Below the pieces are notes generated by a model that did not search any database, was not told the DNA's origin, and saw only the letters and a program-made list of their open reading frames with translations. This document shows positions 45,182 through 53,596 of a stretch of 64,000 nucleotides of DNA, piece after piece; the first letter of the stretch is position 1, and each line of letters starts with the position of its first letter. Origin of the DNA: Blautia_A ammoniilytica (GTDB taxonomy: Bacteria; Bacillota; Clostridia; Lachnospirales; Lachnospiraceae); assembly GCF_025566965.1 (NCBI RefSeq), contig NZ_JAOQJL010000002.1, positions 62,001 to 126,000 of the forward strand, written 5' to 3'. The translations under genes and the position numbers were made by a program.

Positions 45182-46353
45182 GAAAAATGTCACTTCAGTG
45201 GAGGATTACGATCCTCACTACGCTGTTTATTGCAATTATATGCGGATGTCTTACCCTGTTTGTTTATAAGAATGGTGTATATTATATTGATTTGCTGCAG
45301 GATACAGTTGATGCTAAAAGCGATCAGGGTAATGGTAAGGAACCAGATGAAATATATATTAATATTCCTGATGATAAATGGAATGATTTTGCTGATGATT
45401 TTTCTATTCAGGTATACAATAACAAAGCTGATTACAAGAAAAGCAGTCTGATGTTTTCAACGCTGCTGGCACTTCTTGGCGGTGTTGTTACATATTTTAT
45501 AGTTGGACATGCATTAAAACCACTAAGAAAAATTGCAGATAAAATGGAAGAAGTGCAGGCACAAAATCTGTCAGACTCCAGGCTGGAAGAAAATGAGGTT
45601 AAGGAGTTAAACCAGATCAGTGTGTCGTATAACAAGATGCTGGAACGCCTTTCAGAAGCATTTGATGTGCAGAGACAATTTACTGCCAATGCAGCTCATG
45701 AGCTTCGCACACCTTTATCATTGATGCAGGTACAGCTGGATTTATATCATTCCTCTCAGCATAAACATAATGATGAATGTACAGAACAGACAATCACTAT
45801 GGTCATGGAACAGAATGAAAAACTAAGTAAAATGATCAAGACCCTTTTGGATATGAGTGAGCTTCAGAGTGTGGAACGTGATGATATTATCATGGTGGAT
45901 GCACTTGTTGAAGAAGTGATCGCAGATCTGGAACCGCTTGCAATAGAAAAGAATATCCGGCTTATTGGAAATTGCAGGAATGCAAATATGCAGGGAAGTG
46001 ATATTCTGATTTACAGGGTGGTATATAATCTGGTTGAGAATGCAATAAAATATAACCATTCAGGAGGTCAGGTTACAGTCACCTCTTATCAAAAAGACAA
46101 AAACGTTTATCTTTCGGTAGAGGATACAGGAAGTGGTATTCCCAGGGAACTTAAGGAGCGGGTGTTCGAACCATTTTTCCGCGTAGACAAATCCAGAAGC
46201 CGTGAACTGGGTGGTGTAGGGCTTGGCCTTGCACTGGTACATGAAATCGTGCGTGCTCATGATGGAAGCATTACGGTTAAAGACAATCCGTCAGGCGGAA
46301 CGATTTTTGAAGTGGTGCTCCCTCAGCATCTTCAGTCTTTGTCCGGCAAATAA
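45178..46353 (+). CDS. Sensor histidine kinase
   Basis: A 391-residue membrane kinase. Two membrane helices (residues ~10-30 and ~90-112) flank a short extracytoplasmic loop of about 60 residues (ending DDFSIQVYNNK). HAMP, HisKA (AAHELRTPLSLM, phospho-His) and HATPase (NLVENAIKYN, EDTGSGIPRE, GGVGLGLALV) domains follow. The loop has no Cys, so thiol sensing by the loop is unlikely. Translationally coupled to the response regulator. Confidence 0.94.
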   Translation: MRKMSLQWRITILTTLFIAIICGCLTLFVYKNGVYYIDLLQDTVDAKSDQGNGKEPDEIYINIPDDKWNDFADDFSIQVYNNKADYKKSSLMFSTLLALLGGVVTYFIVGHALKPLRKIADKMEEVQAQNLSDSRLEENEVKELNQISVSYNKMLERLSEAFDVQRQFTANAAHELRTPLSLMQVQLDLYHSSQHKHNDECTEQTITMVMEQNEKLSKMIKTLLDMSELQSVERDDIIMVDALVEEVIADLEPLAIEKNIRLIGNCRNANMQGSDILIYRVVYNLVENAIKYNHSGGQVTVTSYQKDKNVYLSVEDTGSGIPRELKERVFEPFFRVDKSRSRELGGVGLGLALVHEIVRAHDGSITVKDNPSGGTIFEVVLPQHLQSLSGK

Positions 46354-46439
46354 TGGGATGGGTCTGCACATAAAAAATATAGCTCCATACAATAAAAATA
46401 CGAAACAATGTATCATCTATCTATAAAAAAATAAAATGC

Positions 46440-46468
46440 TTGATTTTTACACTTTTCTGGTGTATAGT
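46440..46468 (+). promoter_or_regulatory. Promoter of the T-box-leuA unit
   Basis: TTGATT (46440-46445), a 17-base spacer and TATAGT (46463-46468). Confidence 0.55.
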
Positions 46469-46528
46469 GATAAAGACTTCAAGAGTTAGAGATATTTTGA
46501 CTCTTGATCATAATTTCATAGTTTAAAT

Positions 46529-46838
46529 GCACAGATGAGGAATAGTACATAAGGAACCGAAGCACAGAGAGCTGCTGGCTGGTGGAAAGCAGTGGATGGA
46601 ATTTATGGAACTCGCCTCGGAGCAGCTGATCCCAAAGCCTGACATTTATTATACATATCAGAGTGTTATGGAGAGTAGGAGCAGACGGTATCCACCGTTA
46701 CATGGAATGGATATAAGGATGAATTTTCGTTCCGTATCCAGTGAGTGTATGAATTTTATTCATGAAATAAGAGTGGTACCGCGTAGATGATCAGATCTTT
46801 CGTCTCTTGCAGAAATGCAGAAGATGGAAGATTTTTTT
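46529..46838 (+). promoter_or_regulatory. T-box riboswitch (leucine) upstream of leuA
   Basis: The 533-base gap before leuA holds a T-box leader. Stem I starts around AGAGAGCTGCTGG (46566 on). The specifier-loop triplet is CTC at 46611-46613 (Leu), in the usual GAA-codon-GCC context. The T-box sequence AAGAGTGGTACCGCG lies at 46769-46783. Its TGGT fits a tRNA ending ACCA, as tRNA-Leu does. The terminator pairs 46795-46811 with 46816-46832, followed by seven Ts. Uncharged tRNA-Leu should favour the antiterminator and switch leuA on. Confidence 0.9.
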
Positions 46839-46886
46839 GTTTCATTAATAATGACAAAGAGAAAAAGAAATGGAGGAAATAATAAG

Positions 46887-48542
46887 ATGATGAACCCAGG
46901 TAAATATCAGAAACAGTATTATATGCCACCGGAAGTATGTCTGGATTGGACGAAAAAGGAGTATGTTGACAAGGCTCCTGCATGGTGTTCTGTAGATCTT
47001 CGTGATGGCAACCAGGCGTTGGTGATCCCTATGAGTCTTGATCAGAAGGTGGAGTTTTTCAAGTTGCTTGTACAGATTGGTTTTAAAGAGATCGAAGTAG
47101 GATTTCCTGCTGCATCTGAAACAGAATATACTTTCCTGCGCACACTGATCGATCAGAATCTGATTCCTGAAGATGTAACCATCCAGGTACTGACACAGGC
47201 AAGAGAGCATATTATCCGAAAGACCTTTGAAGCAGTGAAAGGTGCACCAAAGGCCATTGTACATGTTTACAATTCCACATCTGTTGCACAGAGGGAACAG
47301 GTATTTAAAAAGTCAAAAGAAGAGATCCTGAAAATTGCTGTAGATGGTGCCAGACTGTTAAAAGAACTTGCTGATGAAACAGAAGGCAATTTCCAGTTTG
47401 AGTACAGCCCGGAAAGCTTTACCGGCACAGAGCCGGAATATGCCCTTGAAGTCTGCAATGCAGTTCTGGATGTATGGCAGCCTACACCAGATAATAAATG
47501 CATTATCAATTTGCCTGTAACAGTAGAACTGGCAATGCCTCATGTATATGCAAGTCAGGTAGAGTATATGTGTAAACATATGAAGTACAGAGATAATGTG
47601 ATAGTATCCCTTCATCCTCATAATGACAGAGGCTGTGGTGTGGCAGATACAGAGATGGGTATTCTGGCAGGGGCAGACAGGATCGAGGGTACTCTTTTTG
47701 GAAATGGAGAGCGTACCGGTAACGTGGATATTGTAACATTGGCCATGAATATGTATTCCCAGGGTGTGGATCCGGGGCTTGATTTCTCTGACATGCCACA
47801 CGTATGTGAGGTCTATGAGGCATGTACAGGAATGCACATCAATGAAAGAAGCCCATACAGCGGAGCACTTGTATTTGCTGCATTCTCCGGATCCCATCAG
47901 GATGCCATTGCAAAAGGAATGCACTGGATCGAGGAAAAAGATCCTAACCATTGGACAGTGCCTTATCTGCCTATTGATCCTACAGATGTGGGACGTAATT
48001 ATGATGCAGATGTTATCCGTATTAACAGCCAGTCCGGAAAAGGCGGCGTAGGTTATATCCTGGAAACCAAGTACGGTCTGAATCTTCCACCGAAAATGCG
48101 GGAGGCTATGGGTTATACAGCCAAAGCTGTATCCGACCATCTGCATAAAGAGCTCCATCCGGATGAAATCTTCGGACTGTTTAAGAGAACCTATGAAAAT
48201 GTAGTTGAGCCATACAGTATTCATGAGGTTCATTTCCAGCAGACAGAAAATGGAATTTCCACCAGAGTTACATCAACCTTCAAAGGAAAGACGATTACCA
48301 CAGAAGCAATTGGTAACGGACGTCTGGATGCTGTCAGCAATGCATTAAAGAAAGCATACGAACTGAAGTATTCTCTGGAAGTATATCAGGAGCATGCATT
48401 GGAAAAAAGTTCAAGCTCCAAGGCAATTGCCTATGTGGGAATCAAGAAGCCGGATGGAACCATGGCATGGGGTGCAGGTGTGGATCCGGATATTATCCGT
48501 GCATCCATTGATGCCCTTGTTACAGCAATCAATAACCGCTGA
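46887..48542 (+). CDS. leuA: 2-isopropylmalate synthase, long form
   Basis: A 551-residue enzyme that joins acetyl-CoA and 2-ketoisovalerate, the first leucine-specific step. The catalytic barrel shows WCSVDLRDGNQAL, HPHNDRGCGVADTEMG (metal His) and GNGERTGNVD, and a C-terminal LeuA dimer/feedback domain follows. The ATG at 46887 has GGAGG ten bases upstream; the frame reaches back into the T-box terminator without a ribosome site. It is separated from leuCD by the redox cassette and controlled by the T-box. Confidence 0.95.
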   Translation: MMNPGKYQKQYYMPPEVCLDWTKKEYVDKAPAWCSVDLRDGNQALVIPMSLDQKVEFFKLLVQIGFKEIEVGFPAASETEYTFLRTLIDQNLIPEDVTIQVLTQAREHIIRKTFEAVKGAPKAIVHVYNSTSVAQREQVFKKSKEEILKIAVDGARLLKELADETEGNFQFEYSPESFTGTEPEYALEVCNAVLDVWQPTPDNKCIINLPVTVELAMPHVYASQVEYMCKHMKYRDNVIVSLHPHNDRGCGVADTEMGILAGADRIEGTLFGNGERTGNVDIVTLAMNMYSQGVDPGLDFSDMPHVCEVYEACTGMHINERSPYSGALVFAAFSGSHQDAIAKGMHWIEEKDPNHWTVPYLPIDPTDVGRNYDADVIRINSQSGKGGVGYILETKYGLNLPPKMREAMGYTAKAVSDHLHKELHPDEIFGLFKRTYENVVEPYSIHEVHFQQTENGISTRVTSTFKGKTITTEAIGNGRLDAVSNALKKAYELKYSLEVYQEHALEKSSSSKAIAYVGIKKPDGTMAWGAGVDPDIIRASIDALVTAINNR

Positions 48543-48589
48543 TTCCGCAGATTGCATACACAAAAGAACAGCAGTCAGGGGAATTTTAC

Positions 48590-48617
48590 TTGACATTGTT
48601 GTTTCATATGATAGACT
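48590..48617 (+). promoter_or_regulatory. leuS promoter
   Basis: TTGACA (48590-48595), a 16-base spacer and TAGACT (48612-48617). No T-box precedes leuS. Confidence 0.55.
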
Positions 48618-48673
48618 AAAATCTAGTTTTATAAGTTTTTCTATTAGTTTAAATGATTCAGGAGGAATAAATT

Positions 48674-51091
48674 ATGGCTGCACCTTATAATCACAGAGCC
48701 ATTGAAGCTAAATGGCGCACCAAATGGGAAGAAAAGCCCATTAATGTGAACGATGGCAAAAAGCCCAAATACTATTGTCTGGATATGTTTCCATATCCAT
48801 CCGGAAATGGTCTTCATGTAGGCCATTGGAGAGGATATGTTATTTCTGATGTATGGAGCCGTTACAAAATGCTCCAGGGATATTATCTGATCCATCCTAT
48901 GGGATGGGATGCATTTGGTCTTCCGGCTGAGAACTATGCGATCAAGATGGGGGTTCATCCGGCAATTTCCACAGCATCCAATGTTAAGAACATTAAGCGT
49001 CAGATCAATGATATCGCAGCAATTTACGATTGGGATATGGAAGTAAATACCACAGATCCTAATTTCTACAAATGGACTCAGTGGATCTTTGTCCAGATGT
49101 TTAAGAAAGGCCTTGCTTATGAGAAGGAATTCCCTATTAACTGGTGTCCTTCCTGTAAGACAGGACTTGCAAATGAAGAGGTAGTAAATGGCTGCTGTGA
49201 AAGATGTGGTGCTCCTGTTACCAAGAAGAATCTTCGCCAGTGGATGCTGCGAATCACCAAATATGCGGACCGTCTGTTAAATGACCTGGATAAGCTTGAC
49301 TGGCCGGAAAAGGTTAAGAAGATGCAGACAGACTGGATCGGCAAGTCTTATGGCGCAGAGGTGGAATTCCCCATCGATGGAAGAGATGAGAAGATCACTG
49401 TTTATACAACAAGACCGGATACTCTTCATGGCGCTACATTTATGGTTCTTGCACCTGAACACGCCCTTGCCAAATCCCTTGCAACGGATGAGACAAGAGA
49501 GGCAGTGGAGAAATATATCTTTGATTCTTCCATGAGATCCAATGTTGACCGTATGCAGGACAAAGAGAAGACAGGCGTATTTACAGGAAGCTATGCCATC
49601 AATCCGTTAAATGGGAAGAAGGTACCCATCTGGCTGTCTGATTATGTACTTGCAGATTATGGTACAGGTGCCATTATGTGTGTACCTGCCCATGATGACC
49701 GTGACTTTGAGTTTGCTAAGAAGTTCGGTCTGCCTATTGTCCAGGTTATTGCAAAAGACGGTAAAGAGATCGAAAATATGACAGAAGCCTACACAGATGC
49801 GGTAGGCACAATGATCAATTCCGGTGACTGGAATGGCATGGAGTCTTCTGTACTGAAAAAAGAAGCTCCGGAGATGATCGAGAAGAAAGGCTTTGGCCGT
49901 AAGACTGTGAATTATAAGCTGCGTGACTGGGTATTCTCCCGCCAGCGTTACTGGGGTGAGCCGATCCCCATCGTTCATTGCCCGAAGTGCGGAGCAGTGC
50001 CGGTTCCGGAGGATCAGCTGCCCCTGCGCCTGCCGGAGGTAGAAAGCTATCAGCCTACTGGCACAGGAGAGTCTCCACTGGCTGCAATTGACGAGTGGGT
50101 AAATACTACTTGCCCATGCTGTGGCGCACCTGCAAAGAGAGAAACAAATACCATGCCTCAGTGGGCAGGTTCTTCCTGGTATTTCCTTCGTTATGTAGAT
50201 AATAAGAATGATAAAGAGCTGGTATCCAAAGAAAAAGCAGACAAGTACCTGCCAGTTGATATGTATATCGGTGGTGTGGAGCATGCAGTCCTTCACCTTT
50301 TGTATTCCAGATTCTACACCAAGTTCCTGTATGATATCGGGGCAATTGACTTTGATGAGCCATTTAAGAAACTGTTCAACCAGGGTATGATCACTGGCAA
50401 GAATGGGATCAAGATGAGTAAATCTAAGGGCAATGTTGTATCACCGGATGATCTTGTAAGAGATTATGGCTGCGATTCCTTGAGAATGTATGAACTGTTC
50501 GTAGGACCGCCGGAACTGGATGCTGAGTGGGATGACAGAGGTATTGATGGCGTATCCAAATTCCTGAAGAGATTCTGGAATCTTGCCCTTGACAGTATTG
50601 AGAAAGATGTTCCTGCAACCAAAGAGATGATAAAAGTACGCCATAAACTGGTTTATGACATCACGCAGCGTCTGGAAAGCTTCAGCCTGAATACAGTTAT
50701 TTCCAAATTCATGGAGTATAACAACAAGCTGATCGAACTGTCCAAGAATGCTGATGGAGCAGTGGATAAAGAGACGATTGAAACAATGACCATCCTTCTG
50801 GCTCCTTTTGTGCCCCATGTGGCCGAAGAAATCTGGGAAAAGCTTGGACATGAGGATTCTGTTTTCCATGCACAGTGGCCGGAGCATGATGAGGAAGCAA
50901 TGAAAGATGACGAGGTAGAGGTACCGGTCCAGATCAATGGAAAGACCCGTGTTGTTATCAGTATTTCTGCAGACAGCTCCAAGGAGGATGCACTGGCAAA
51001 AGGCCGTGAAGCACTGGAAGGCAAGCTTACAGGTAATGTGATCAAGGAAATCTACGTTCCCAAGAAGATCATCAATTTTGTAATGAAATAA
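48674..51091 (+). CDS. leuS: Leucyl-tRNA synthetase
   Basis: An 805-residue class I synthetase. The HIGH signature reads HVGH (in GNGLHVGHWRGY) and KMSKS reads KMSKSKGN. A CP1 editing domain is present (TTRPDTLHGATFMVLAPEH), along with two Cys-rich zinc-type knuckles (CPSCKTG, CERCG; CPKCG, CPCCG) and the C-terminal QINGKTR stretch. AGGAGG precedes the ATG. The size is typical of Gram-positive enzymes. Confidence 0.97.
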   Translation: MAAPYNHRAIEAKWRTKWEEKPINVNDGKKPKYYCLDMFPYPSGNGLHVGHWRGYVISDVWSRYKMLQGYYLIHPMGWDAFGLPAENYAIKMGVHPAISTASNVKNIKRQINDIAAIYDWDMEVNTTDPNFYKWTQWIFVQMFKKGLAYEKEFPINWCPSCKTGLANEEVVNGCCERCGAPVTKKNLRQWMLRITKYADRLLNDLDKLDWPEKVKKMQTDWIGKSYGAEVEFPIDGRDEKITVYTTRPDTLHGATFMVLAPEHALAKSLATDETREAVEKYIFDSSMRSNVDRMQDKEKTGVFTGSYAINPLNGKKVPIWLSDYVLADYGTGAIMCVPAHDDRDFEFAKKFGLPIVQVIAKDGKEIENMTEAYTDAVGTMINSGDWNGMESSVLKKEAPEMIEKKGFGRKTVNYKLRDWVFSRQRYWGEPIPIVHCPKCGAVPVPEDQLPLRLPEVESYQPTGTGESPLAAIDEWVNTTCPCCGAPAKRETNTMPQWAGSSWYFLRYVDNKNDKELVSKEKADKYLPVDMYIGGVEHAVLHLLYSRFYTKFLYDIGAIDFDEPFKKLFNQGMITGKNGIKMSKSKGNVVSPDDLVRDYGCDSLRMYELFVGPPELDAEWDDRGIDGVSKFLKRFWNLALDSIEKDVPATKEMIKVRHKLVYDITQRLESFSLNTVISKFMEYNNKLIELSKNADGAVDKETIETMTILLAPFVPHVAEEIWEKLGHEDSVFHAQWPEHDEEAMKDDEVEVPVQINGKTRVVISISADSSKEDALAKGREALEGKLTGNVIKEIYVPKKIINFVMK

Positions 51092-51149
51092 AATTACTGC
51101 TGTGAAAAAAATGCAATATGTAAATTGCAATCAATAGAATAAAAAATAC

Positions 51150-51178
51150 TTGCATTTTAAAAACGCAGGCTGTATAAT
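51150..51178 (+). promoter_or_regulatory. Promoter directly before a terminator
   Basis: TTGCAT (51150-51155), a 17-base spacer and TATAAT (51173-51178). The start near 51185 would give a transcript of about 40 bases ending at the terminator 51191-51225. Confidence 0.45.
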
Positions 51179-51190
51179 ACACTAAAAGGC

Positions 51191-51225
51191 AAAGGCGCCG
51201 GAGAGATTTCTCCTGCGCCTTTTTT
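51191..51225 (+). terminator. Terminator between leuS and livK
   Basis: AAAGGCGC-c-GGAGA pairs with TCTCC-t-GCGCCTTT, followed by six Ts. It is the only good terminator after leuS. The 323-base gap 51092-51414 otherwise holds two promoters. Confidence 0.85.
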
Positions 51226-51316
51226 CGTATTCAGAAGGTATGAATGATCTGTATGGGCATCACTTGAATGCGATTATATTACATTAAAAAAATATGCCAT
51301 GCTGATAAAATTTTAC

Positions 51317-51345
51317 TTGATTAAAGCATAAAAGCGTGGTATAAT
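51317..51345 (+). promoter_or_regulatory. livK promoter
   Basis: TTGATT (51317-51322), a 17-base spacer and TATAAT (51340-51345), 69 bases before the ATG. Confidence 0.65.
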
Positions 51346-51414
51346 TTCAGAAAATGTACGAGAAGTAAAGACAAACGTCTTTGCTATAGGGACAAAAAAG
51401 GAGGAGAATGAATT

Positions 51415-52590
51415 ATGAAGAAAAAAATAGTATCCGTAATGATGACAGCTGTAGTAGCTGCAGCAACTGTATTTAGCGCAGCCGTACCTGCATTTGCAGC
51501 AGACACAGTAAAGATCGGTGTTTATGAGCCGGCATCCGGAGACAATGGAGCAGGTGGCAAGCAGGAAACACTTGGTATCCAGTATGCCAACAGTGAAACA
51601 CCTACCGTTGAGATCGACGGCAAAGAATATAATGTGGAGCTTGATATTGTTGATAATGAATCCTCTACAGATAAAGGCCCTTCTGCAGCTTCCACTCTGG
51701 TAAGTGACGGAGTATCCATCGTTCTTGGATCTTATGGTTCAGGTGTATCCATTGCAGCATCTGATATTTTCAAAGATGGCGGTGTTCCTGCATTGGGAAT
51801 TACCTGCACCAATCCACAGGTAACTCAGGGAAATACTCATTATTTCCGTATCTGCTTCCTGGATCCATTCCAGGGTACAGTACTTGCTAACTTTGCAAAA
51901 GACAAATTTGAGGCAAAGAAAGCATATGTTCTTACGAAGTTGGGAGATGATTATTCCGCAGGGCTTGGACATTACTTTACAAAAGCTTTTGAAGATCTTG
52001 GCGGTGAAGTCGTTGAGGAAACCTTCCCAGATGGTAACAGTGATTTCACATCTTATATCACATCTGCTAAGAATGCAGGCGCAGACGTATTCTTTGCACC
52101 TACCTCTACAGAGGCAGCAGCACTGATCATTGAGCAGGCAGCGGCACAGGGACTGGATCTTCCTCTTCTTGCAGGTGATACCTGGGATTCTAATGTTATC
52201 CTGAAAGCTGCAGAAGGCAAGGATGTACAGGTATATGTAACAACCTTCTATCAGGAGGGCGGTAACGAAGATTTTGATAATGGCATGAAAGAATTTATCA
52301 ATTCTGATTCCAAGAACCTGGCAAACAACGGTGGTGATGATACGATCGCAGCTGTATCTGCAATGGGTTATGATGCATATTACGTAGCACTGGAAGCACT
52401 GAAGGCTGCAGGCTCCACTGATCCAGCTAAAGTAAATGAGGCACTGTGGGATGTGACTTATGAAGGTGTATGTGGAAAGGTACAGTTTGATTCTGAAAAC
52501 GGAGATGCACAGAGAGATACCGCATATGTAAAAACTGCTAACACTGAGACTGGAGCATGGGACTTTGTTGGTGAGCAGGGTGTAGAATAA
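51415..52590 (+). CDS. livK: Branched-chain amino acid ABC importer, substrate-binding protein
   Basis: A 391-residue type I periplasmic-binding-fold protein (VKIGVYEPASGDNGAGG, FFAPTSTEAAALIIEQAA, GYDAYYVALEALKAAG). The signal peptide ends AFA-AD near residue 30, with no lipobox Cys, so membrane tethering is not by the standard lipid anchor. GGAGGAG precedes the ATG. It is first gene of livKHMGF. The ligand is inferred to be Leu/Ile/Val from family and the nearby leu/ilv genes, but related proteins bind other amino acids. Confidence 0.92.
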   Translation: MKKKIVSVMMTAVVAAATVFSAAVPAFAADTVKIGVYEPASGDNGAGGKQETLGIQYANSETPTVEIDGKEYNVELDIVDNESSTDKGPSAASTLVSDGVSIVLGSYGSGVSIAASDIFKDGGVPALGITCTNPQVTQGNTHYFRICFLDPFQGTVLANFAKDKFEAKKAYVLTKLGDDYSAGLGHYFTKAFEDLGGEVVEETFPDGNSDFTSYITSAKNAGADVFFAPTSTEAAALIIEQAAAQGLDLPLLAGDTWDSNVILKAAEGKDVQVYVTTFYQEGGNEDFDNGMKEFINSDSKNLANNGGDDTIAAVSAMGYDAYYVALEALKAAGSTDPAKVNEALWDVTYEGVCGKVQFDSENGDAQRDTAYVKTANTETGAWDFVGEQGVE

Positions 52591-52615
52591 TAACTTCAGG
52601 ACTTGATGAATTTGA

Positions 52616-52658
52616 TAGCACAGGAGGCGGGGTACAAGTTCCCGCCTTTCCTGTGCTA
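52616..52658 (+). other. Intercistronic hairpin livK-livH
   Basis: TAGCACAGG (52616-52624) pairs with CCTGTGCTA (52650-52658), and GGCGGG with CCCGCC inside. There is no T run after it, so it probably protects the abundant livK mRNA rather than ending transcription. Confidence 0.6.
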
Positions 52659-52696
52659 ATTGGAAAAATACTGTAACGAAAAAGGAGGATTCCTCT

Positions 52697-53581
52697 ATGG
52701 AATGGTTCAATCAGAATCTGCCATATTTTCTGGCAGGTATTTCTGTAGGCGGACAGTATGCCCTGATTGCCATTGGATATACAATGGTTTATGGTATTCT
52801 GCGTCTGATCAACTTTGCACATGGTGATATTTTTATGGTAGCAGGTCTGATCATGGTTTACTTATCAGCTTCACTGCCTATTTACATATCGATCCCCATT
52901 ATGATCGTAGCCACTGTTATTATTGGTTTTCTTATTGAGCGTGTTGCTTACAAGCCTCTTCGCCAGGCGCCCAGGATGTCGATCATGATTTCTGCTATCG
53001 GAGTTTCTTATCTTCTCCAGAACCTGGCCCTTTATATTACAGGAGGCTTAGCACAGCAGTATCCGGCAATTCCGTGGATCAGTGACACGATTGAGATTTT
53101 CGGATCTGTTACAAAAAGAGTTACTGTGATCACACCGATCCTTACCATTGTTCTTGTTTTTGCACTGGTATTTCTAATCAAGAAAACAAAGATTGGTATG
53201 GCAATGCGTGCAGCATCTAAGGATTTTGAAACCTCCCAGCTTATGGGAATTAAGATTAATTCCGTGATCAGCATGACTTTTATTATTGGATCATTTCTTG
53301 CGGCAGTTGCCAGTCTTCTGTATTTTTCCAATTATACAGGAGTTGTTCCCACATCTGGCGCCATGCCTGGACTGAAGGCCTTTGTTGCCGCTGTATTTGG
53401 CGGGATTGGCTCTATCCCTGGAGCCGTGATCGGAGCTTTTATCATTGGTATCTGCGAGAATATCATTAAAGGAATGGGTATGACCACCTTTTCGGATGCA
53501 TTTACCTTTGCACTGCTGATCGTTATTCTGATTGCTAAGCCAACAGGTTTATTTGGTGAGAAAGTCACAGATAAAGTCTGA
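52697..53581 (+). CDS. livH: Branched-chain amino acid ABC importer permease LivH
   Basis: A 294-residue permease with about eight helices. Start and motifs are typical (AGISVGGQYALIAIGYTMVYGILRLINFAHGDIFM, ERVAYKPLRQAPRM, KAFVAAVFGGIGSIPGAVIGA). AAAGGAGG precedes the ATG. It pairs with LivM 15 bases downstream. Confidence 0.95.
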   Translation: MEWFNQNLPYFLAGISVGGQYALIAIGYTMVYGILRLINFAHGDIFMVAGLIMVYLSASLPIYISIPIMIVATVIIGFLIERVAYKPLRQAPRMSIMISAIGVSYLLQNLALYITGGLAQQYPAIPWISDTIEIFGSVTKRVTVITPILTIVLVFALVFLIKKTKIGMAMRAASKDFETSQLMGIKINSVISMTFIIGSFLAAVASLLYFSNYTGVVPTSGAMPGLKAFVAAVFGGIGSIPGAVIGAFIIGICENIIKGMGMTTFSDAFTFALLIVILIAKPTGLFGEKVTDKV

Positions 53582-53596
53582 AAAGGAGGGGATATT

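Noticed and set aside
45178..45440. Kinase sensor loop as a thiol sensor
   Set aside because: The extracytoplasmic loop contains no Cys; the one Cys-containing stretch lies within the first membrane helix.
41873..46353. Integrated mobile element at tRNA-Pro
   Set aside because: The position and interrupted leu genes are suggestive, but there is no integrase and I found no second copy of the tRNA 3' end within the window.
51739..52710. A 323-codon open frame opposite livK
   Set aside because: Antisense shadow; composition typical of reverse-frame translation.
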